DNA of 64,000 nucleotides, taken from Vermamoeba vermiformis (taxonomy: Eukaryota; Tubulinea; Echinamoebida). Made by a program: the position numbers and the translations under genes. Position 1 is the stretch's first letter; every line of letters begins with the position of its first letter. Below the pieces are notes generated by a model. That model saw only the letters and a list, made by a program, of their open reading frames with translations. It made no database searches and was not told where the DNA came from. Of this stretch, positions 56,884 to 64,000 are shown in pieces. Where the stretch lies: assembly GCA_045837725.1 (NCBI GenBank), contig JBEWZL010000109.1, forward strand, positions 310,001-374,000, in the 5' to 3' direction.

Positions 56884-58921
56884 CTAACTGATTGCACAAC
56901 CTTCTTTTTGATTCGTACAAGTAGCTGCATGAAATTCGTATCGTGAACTGAGAACGTTTTTTTGACACGAGACACACTGGCGATACAATTGCGAAGAGCG
57001 ACGCTGTCGAATTTCAAGACGATGATGTAATCGGCTAATGAGGTAATAATAACGATTGATCTTCATGTAACATGTCGTCTCTGTTCTCCCCAGCACGTCG
57101 CTCAGGACAATCGTTTGCTTGGTGATCTGCCAAGTAAAACGCTGCAATGTACGTACGACAAAATTGACATTCTAACTTTCGCATTGGGCACAAATCTAAT
57201 CTGTGACTGACGTAGCTCCTTTCGGTGATCAGAACTTGACAGTCTGGGCACTCAAACGGTACTTCAGGAACACAATTTTTCTCGTGCTCTGTCAGCACAC
57301 TCGCCATGAATGACTTTTGACAAATATTGCAAGGTACTTTTCGTTGCAGGCATTGAGTTGACATATGCTGATTGTGCATGTCCGCAGTGACGAGATTTTT
57401 GCAATAAGGGCACGGCATTAGTCTCTTTGGGCACTGACCTAACGCGTGATTGACGGATACAAGTGCTTTGCATATTTTGCACACACTTCTCTTGGGACAC
57501 CATGAAGACTTGTGAACGTCGAGAGCGCTGAACGAGATTAATGCCGCGCACCACTCACATTGGATTGTTCGCTTGGGACATGACTGCAAGTGTTGCGGCA
57601 CATCTTTGCTCAACACTTCTTCCTTGCAACCATATTTGCATAGCGTTAGTTTGAACGGACATTCCGTTTCGTGAGTTTTGTCGTCCGGTTTAATTTTCTC
57701 GTTGCAGCCTAGGTTTGGACAAGACTTTGTTCTGAACTGGCATGACTTCGTATGCTCTGTCAATAGTCTTCTTTGTACTTGGACTGAACAGTGTTCATAC
57801 GTGCAACTGAGCGGTTCAAACGGACAACTATTGACATGACTTGTATGATACTCTTTGAATGTCATATCGGGTGCATTGCATCCACGAGCACATGGGACTA
57901 GTCTGTGAATGAAATATTAAGCTTTCGTGTTTAGTCATTGAAATTTAACGTACCTTAAATCACATTGCTGTGCCTCGTGGTAGTCGAGGTCTTTCCGAGC
58001 GAATTTAGTTCCACAATAGCGACAAGGTGACGTATTCATGGTACAAAAGTGGGCTAGATGGTTTTCTAGAGATTTTCGCGGTATTCGTTGTTGACACTTT
58101 TGACACCCGACCAGAGAACCATTCCGTCGGAATTCACATTTGATTTTGTGTTGTTCGATCTCACTGACTGTCGACCAAGCACCGCAGCCATCATAATCGC
58201 ACTGAATAGGCTTCTTAGCTATCAATCTTCTGATTGGCTCGTTGGCTGTCCACCTGACGATCTTTCTGCAGTTCGGACATTTACGGCCATTGTGTTCAAT
58301 GCACTGTTGACAAAAGATATTCTTACAGCAATCGCCTTCTACTGCTTCTTTAATTATCTCAAAGCAGATTGCGCAATTAAGTTCTTCTAATGTCAGTCGT
58401 CCAAATCTGGATTCGTCGTTTTGATCTACTCGTTGCACTTCCTTTGGTGCTGGGTTAACAAGATTCTGATTCGAAGAGTTGTGATCTATCACATAGTCAT
58501 TATTATTCAGGGTATTAACGTTGTTGAGCGAATTTGTTTTCAATTCTTTGAGATCGGCACTATTTAATTGCGCACAAAGGACTCTCAGTAGAAATTCTGA
58601 TGGCCTAACCCAATCGCCAGATTGTTTTGTTAAGATAATGCATATTGGTTTGAATTCAGGCTCTTGTACAAGAGCAGGAAGTTTACCTGTTAAAAAAACA
58701 AAAGAATTAAATTCAATTATTTAATTATTTTGTTGGTTGTAATTACCATTAAATGTAGATTGTACGCCATAAAATTGTTTATAGTAGTACGGAAGACTTT
58801 CCAGTCGTACTTCCTCTAATCCGTCAACTAGAAAACACTTCACTATCACCCGCCAATATCTGTCAGTTTCGGCGGTAGTGTTCGAGCGTACTAGCTTAGC
58901 AATGAACTCTAAATATTCCAT
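56884..58921 (-). CDS. RING + TRAF-type zinc-finger array protein, copy A; one surplus base
   Basis: First of three tandem paralogues. Exons: 58921-58747, 58686-57954, 57902-56884. Residues 1-115 are a domain shared with copy B (MEYLEFIAKLV, RYWRVIVKCFLVD, LPYYYKQFYG, GKLPALVQEPEFKPIC). A linker is followed by a RING variant (CAICFEIIKEAVEGDCCKN, FCQQCIEHNGRKCPNC), and then about 14 TRAF-type C2HC fingers with the pattern CxxC-x8-L-xx-H-x4-CPxR. Total exon length is one base over a multiple of three. The finger frame runs into a stop after CPERR, while the next frame holds a proper final finger (CVSCQKNVLSSRYEFH) and the GCAIS terminus shared with B and C. The surplus base lies at about 57075-57105. 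Probably an E3 ligase or signalling adaptor. Confidence 0.82.
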
Positions 58922-58999
58922 TTCCTTTGTTATGTTAACACAGACTCTTTCGTATAAAAGAATCAAACGGTGGAACAAAAATGACTTTTTGCTTTTAAG

Positions 59000-61598
59000 T
59001 TAACTTATAATACAGCCACTATTACATTGGTGCGATTCTAACGCCTTTAAAGTCATGACGTTCGAGCACTTTTCACACGTCACTAGTCGTTTCGGACATT
59101 GTTCCTCGTGTGCATCTAAATCACGAGCGTAAACTGACTTGGGGCAATGAGAGCACGTGACTATTCGAAAGCCACAATCATAGAGCTGATGTACTCCAAG
59201 AACTCGTGCAGAATATCGTTGTCCGCATTTACACGCTACGCGACGTTCCGTACATTTGTGCGATTTGTGGTGCGGCAGCTCACTAGCCGTTAGAACATCG
59301 TCGCAATCGCCACATCGCACGTATCTATATGCACAAGCGTGCGAGAGATGTGCCGACAATGTGCGTGCATAGAGGTACCCATCACACTTGGGACACTTTA
59401 CGATGCGTTCGGAACATTGGCGTGACTGGTGGTCTGATAGGGAGCAATGAGCCACTGTTTCCTTGCATTTGCTGCACTTGATTGGTCGGTGGCTGCAAGT
59501 CTCGGATTGATGTGCTGGCAACAGACGAGCCAGGACTTGCACATGGCACTTGGAACACTTCACGATTCGTTCGGGGCATTTGTTTGAGTGGGAGGCTAAT
59601 AGATATTGGGCCAGGACTTCGTTGCATCGGTTACACTGCACTGGGCGGTACTTGCATCTTTCTTCCAGATGAGATTCTAATGAACTGACCGAGCACTGAA
59701 CGTTGCACTTGGGACACCGTACATTTCGTTCCGGACAGTCTTCTTCGTCGTGTTCGTCCATGTCCTCTGCAAAGATATCTTGGTGACACATCTCGCACTC
59801 GATTACCCGCCTGGGACATCGACTAGACATGTGGCGATACAAATTGCAAGCGTCGACTTTGATTCCACACTTTGAACATTTGACTCTTCGCTTAGGACAG
59901 CGGGAGGATAGATGCTGTTCGATCAGCGCATAAGCCATCGTTTGGTCACAAAGATCACATTCAACCGTTCGTGACGGACACTCTTCCATGTGATCCTCCA
60001 GATCTATCTTTTTGAACTCGTTGTCGCAGTAAGGGCAGTCCTCGGGCATATGGCCGGCAATGATGACTTTTAATCTTGTATTTGAGAAGTTCTGTGCCAC
60101 AGCCATAGGAGCATTCGACGAGCATGTAACGACAGACTGCGACGTGTTTGTGCCACGCAGATTTCTGTGTCAGTTTGTACTCGACTTCGCAGCCTCGTGC
60201 TCTGTGCTGACACTGTAATGCTGAGTGCTGGCACTCTTGAAGATGATCGGCCATTCGTCTCCGTTGTACGCGTACTGAACATTTTTGATTCGTACATTTG
60301 ATGGGCTGATGTGAGCACCTATTGAAGTGGCTGTCAATGTACTCCTTGTAAGTCATATGTTCGCCGCATCCATGCACACAAGCAACACGTCTGAGTAGAG
60401 TAGCTGTTAGCACCGCTGAGTTTTAGGTCCTTCAACTTACCTGAATTCACAGTCCTGTTCCTCGTGTTTGGCAAGGTCTTTTCTCATAATCCTGCAGTTG
60501 CAGCTTGAACACGGTACGAGGACCATTTCACATATGTCTGATAGGTGCTCATCGACATCTCGTCGCACAATCATCGAGCCGACAAGCACGGCATGGTACC
60601 TCGTTCATTTCACAGGTGTTGGATAAGTGCTCGTCCATCAATCTGTGCATGATTCGTTGTTGACACTTTTGACAGCTGACGAGCAAGTTCTCGGGATTGA
60701 ATTCGCAATTGACTTTGTGCTGTTCAATCTCACTGACTGTTGACCATACTATGCACTCTTCGTATTCACATTGAACGGGTATTTTGCCAACTAAACGTCT
60801 GATTGGCTCGTTGGCAGTCCATTCAACGATCTTTCGGCAGTTCGGACATTTTCGGCCATTTTGTTCGATGCATGGCAAACAAAAGATGTTCTTGCAGCAA
60901 TTGCCTTCTACCGCTTCTTTCAGTAAGTCGAAACAGATGCCGCAATTGAGTTCTTCCAAAGTCAGTCGTCCTATCCTGGCTTCATAATTTTGATCAGAGT
61001 TCTCTGGGTTCTCTTTGTCTTTTTGTCCAATTTCCTCGAGAGCATCTCTTGCAAAGGGATTCGCTGAATTTATTATAGTCGAGGCATTATTGTTATTGAG
61101 AACATTTGAAAGAATTATTTCTTCCGAATCCGATGCTTTTTCTTTTTGTGCGAGTACTGCAAAAGGATTACTCAAATTGCTTTCAATATTGTTATTAAAG
61201 CTGTTGCTTGTAATGTTCTGATGAAGACTTGCCAGCGGCGCTCTTAAAACTTGCTTCAAAAATTCTGTGGGGTAAACCCAGATCACTGTATATACTTTTT
61301 TCGTGCGGCATATTGCTTTAAATTCGGGTTCTTGGAGAAGAGCGGAAAGTTTGCCTGGATTCGATTGAAAGCAATCATGAGTTATTTAATTTTTAATATT
61401 AGTTTATAATATCGGAATATTACCGTCATAGTTTGGAGGCATTCCATAACATTGCGTGAAATAGTTGGGCAAAGTTCCAAGCTGGATTTGTTCCGATCTG
61501 TCAACAAGAAAACAATTGACGATTGTCCGCCAATATCTCTCTTTATCGGTTTTAACATGAGGGTTGACTATCCTTGTAATAAATTCTAAAAGCTCCAT
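59000..61598 (-). CDS. RING + TRAF-type zinc-finger array protein, copy B; two surplus bases
   Basis: Exons: 61598-61424, 61354-60441, 60390-59000; only 78 bp separate its stop from the start of copy A. Same order as A: N-terminal shared domain (MELLEFITRIV, RYWRTIVNCFLVD, LPNYFTQCYG), Ser/Asn linker, RING variant (CGICFDLLKEAVEGNCCKN), then about 20 TRAF-type fingers. The finger after the RING (HLSNTCEMNEVPCRAC) is duplicated next to itself. Exon total is two bases over a multiple of three. Frame changes are placed at 60575-60579 (CRACR to MIVRRDVDEHLS) and 60055-60058 (KSHHC to GHMPEDCPYC); both align exactly with copies A/C when one base is skipped. Confidence 0.82.
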
Positions 61599-61705
61599 CA
61601 CCTCCAACTGATGAACAGATCTGCGTTGTTACATGTCGAAAAAGATTAAAATAAAAGAAATAGGAGAATTCAGGCAACATTTACTTTTAGTGAAAACAGC
61701 GACAT

Positions 61706-64000
61706 TTACTGCACTGCACAGTTAGTATTATTGTTTTTCGAACACTCCACTACGTGTGCGTCGTATTCCGAGTAACTGTTATAAGCCTCGTTACAATACG
61801 GACACAAACGGATGCAGTGATGTGAAGCCATCTTTTTGTACGACATTTGCTCCCCGCACTCCTTGCATTCAATGGTACGTTCGGGACAAGTATCCAAGTC
61901 GTGCCATGATTTAAAACTCGCCAAGACCAACTCGTGACACTTGTAACACGTCACACGCCGCTGAATGCAAGCGCTGCTCTTATGACTAGCCATCATCGAG
62001 GCAAACATCTTCTCATTGCAATCGTTGCATTCGATGAGCAGTCTCGGACACTGATTTCTGTGGCCGTTGTAATTGCGAGCAGTGAATGAGCCGTTGCAGT
62101 CAGGGCACGTCAAGAGCTGTTCGGGGCAGTTGCTCTCGTGCACCGCCAGAGAGGCTAGCTCCACATATCCGCGACACCATTTGCACGGCCACTTCCCGCA
62201 CTGAGTCAAATGTTTGTCCAAGTCACCGGCGACGAAGGAGTTTCTTACATTTCTTGCACGCCAACTGACGCTTCGGGCACAAACCTGACACGTGCCAGTA
62301 GTAATCACTGACAGAGACTTGCTGTTGGCACATCGAGCATGTCTTTCGTTGTTTCGGGCATTGAAACGTAACATGATGATTGTACAGGTAGGCACTGATT
62401 TGTACTTGACACTTCTCGCACGTAACTATTCTAGCCGTGCAGTGGTTTGCCAAGTGATCCTCGCACTCACTTGGTGTGATCAACTTGCGACACTTTTGAC
62501 ACGGAGTCTTGCGTCGAGGACAGTCTTGATTAGTGTGCTGCGAGAGCTCAGTGGTGACCAGTTGCTGACCGCACTGTTGACACGCGACCATTCTTCTGCG
62601 GCATTGGCTTGACACGTGTTGGTCGTAATTGCGGGCCGTAACATTTTCTTTGCATTGTGAGCACTCTAACATCCGTTTAGGACAGCGCTTCACGTGCTCT
62701 TGATAATCACTCGCGGCGTAGGATATTTTGCACGTGGCACATGGCAGTACACGTCTTGGACACTGAGTTGACAAGTGCTTGTTGTAGTCGTCGACAGGTA
62801 CTTGCTCTTTGCACTTCGGACACGGCACTTGGCGCTTTGAACAGTCTTTTGATCGGTGCTGATCACGATAGCTCGCAGTGAATCGTTCTTTGCAAAGGTC
62901 ACATGTCACGACTCGTCCTGGGCATTGAGTAGACATGTGTAGCTCGATGAAGTTGGCAGCGTACTGTCCCTGACACCCGTTACATGTTACTTGTCGTCTC
63001 GGGCATTGGCTTGACATGTGTTCGTCGAGCACATTGAATGCAACAGACCTGTGACATTGTTGACATGATACTCGTCGCATAGGACACTGTTGAAGGTGAA
63101 TTTTTTCCGTGTTTGGTTTAAATATCGTCCCACATTGATTGGGACAACTAATGCGTCTTTCTGGGCACTTCTCCAAGTGAACGTTTGCGTACATTTTCTT
63201 GAAAGCTCCGTGGCACTCGGGACATGTGAGTGGCATGTGATCGCATTGGTGCTCTTTGAGATCACGTCTGAGCATTCCTTGCTTACAACCGTAGTTGCAC
63301 GACACCAGCTTAAAGTCGCACTTGTCGAGGTGCTTTCTCAATGCATTCTTGTTTCCCTTCAAAATCATCACCGGACATCCTCGTGTGCTGTTGGGGCAAG
63401 GCACTTCGGAGTATGCGCAAGCTTGAACATGTTTTTGCAAGAACTGCCTTTGAACTTCAACAGTGCACTTGTCATTCGTGCATTTGGTTAACTGATACGG
63501 ACAGGTGCTTAAATGACGACTAATATACTCCTTGTAGGTCATTTGTCCCACGCATCCATTGTCGCATATTACACGTCTATTAAACCACCAAATTAGTAAA
63601 AAACCGGTCGGAGATTTCCGTTGGAATACCTCAATTCACACTGCTGGGTCTCGTGATTGGCGATGTCTTTTCTGACGAGCATGTAGCCACAAGCACGGCA
63701 TGGTACCTTGACCATTTCACAGATGTTGGACAGATGTTCTTCGATCAATCTGCGCATGATTCGTTGTTGACACTTTTGACAGCTGACGAGCAAGTTCTCG
63801 GGATTGAACTCGCACTTGACACGATGTTGTTCGATCTCACTGACCGTTGACCAAGCATTGCAATCTTTGAACTCGCATTGAACGGGCTTTTTTCTGATCA
63901 ATCGTCTGATTGGCTCGTTGGCAGTCCATTCAACAATCTTTCGGCAGTTCGGACATTTTCGGCCATTTTGTTCGATGCATGGCAAACAAAAGATGTTCTT
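61706..64000 (-). CDS. RING + TRAF-type zinc-finger array protein, copy C, N-terminus beyond window; one surplus base
   Basis: Window-truncated copy; reading enters at 64000 inside the RING (KNIFCLPCIEQNGRKCPNC). Exons seen: 64000-63630 and 63576-61706. It has the longest array, about 25 TRAF-type fingers with very regular 22-27 residue units such as CPRRQVTCNGCQGQYAANF. It ends CAVQ, comparable to CIIS and CAIS in B and A. One frame change lies at about 62238-62243: LACKKCKK is followed, one base later, by SFVAGDLDKHLTQC, completing a normal finger. Its stop lies 108 bp from the start of copy B. Confidence 0.82.

Overview
This is intron-rich eukaryotic nuclear DNA. Most genes carry several short GT-AG introns (about 40-200 bp), often with a CTAAY or TACTAAY branch-point-like motif near the acceptor, and genes lie only 80-500 bp apart. 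The gene set (homeodomain protein, RasGEF, a p101-like PI3K adaptor, augmin subunit HAUS6, BTB-kelch-TKL kinase, RING/TRAF zinc-finger proteins, alpha-2-macroglobulin) points to a unicellular amorphean, either an amoebozoan or a unicellular relative of animals. I cannot place it further from sequence alone.

Layout. 1-9.3 kb: 3' part of an alpha-2-macroglobulin (A2M) gene, RPB7 (minus), an SLC35F-type transporter (plus) and a divergent pair of secreted paralogues. 9.6-18.3 kb: an MGME1-like nuclease, a RasGEF, a small unknown gene and a full-length gene resembling the PI3K-gamma adaptor p101 (PIK3R5). 18.4-28 kb: a purine tract, an intronless GPI-type surface protein, a trans-aconitate methyltransferase, a small Cys-rich gene, a RING protein and a homeobox gene. 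28.6-38.4 kb: a Lys/Glu-rich protein, the repair nuclease XPG and HAUS6, which carries a tRNA-Leu(TAA) in one intron. 38.6-48.1 kb: reticulon, a tail-anchored WD40 protein, an ATP-grasp-SET fusion, ERGIC3 and a Nudix ADP-sugar hydrolase. 48.6-56.6 kb: a BTB-kelch-kinase fusion, a candidate micro-gene, a METTL21-type methyltransferase, a KEN-box coiled-coil gene and a glycogenin-like transferase. 56.9-64 kb: three tandem paralogues with a shared N-terminal domain, a RING and long arrays of TRAF-type zinc fingers; the third runs off the window.

The most unusual signals are these. (i) At least seven otherwise well-conserved genes need an apparent +1 frame change, one surplus base each time and twice in two of the genes. 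There are nine cases, all in the same direction. This means either insertion errors in the assembly or real +1 frameshifting. (ii) A complete p101-like adaptor. (iii) The RING/TRAF-finger array cluster. (iv) Unusual fusions: BTB-kelch-TKL and ATP-grasp-SET. (v) A tRNA inside a HAUS6 intron. No virus-derived or LTR element was recognised.
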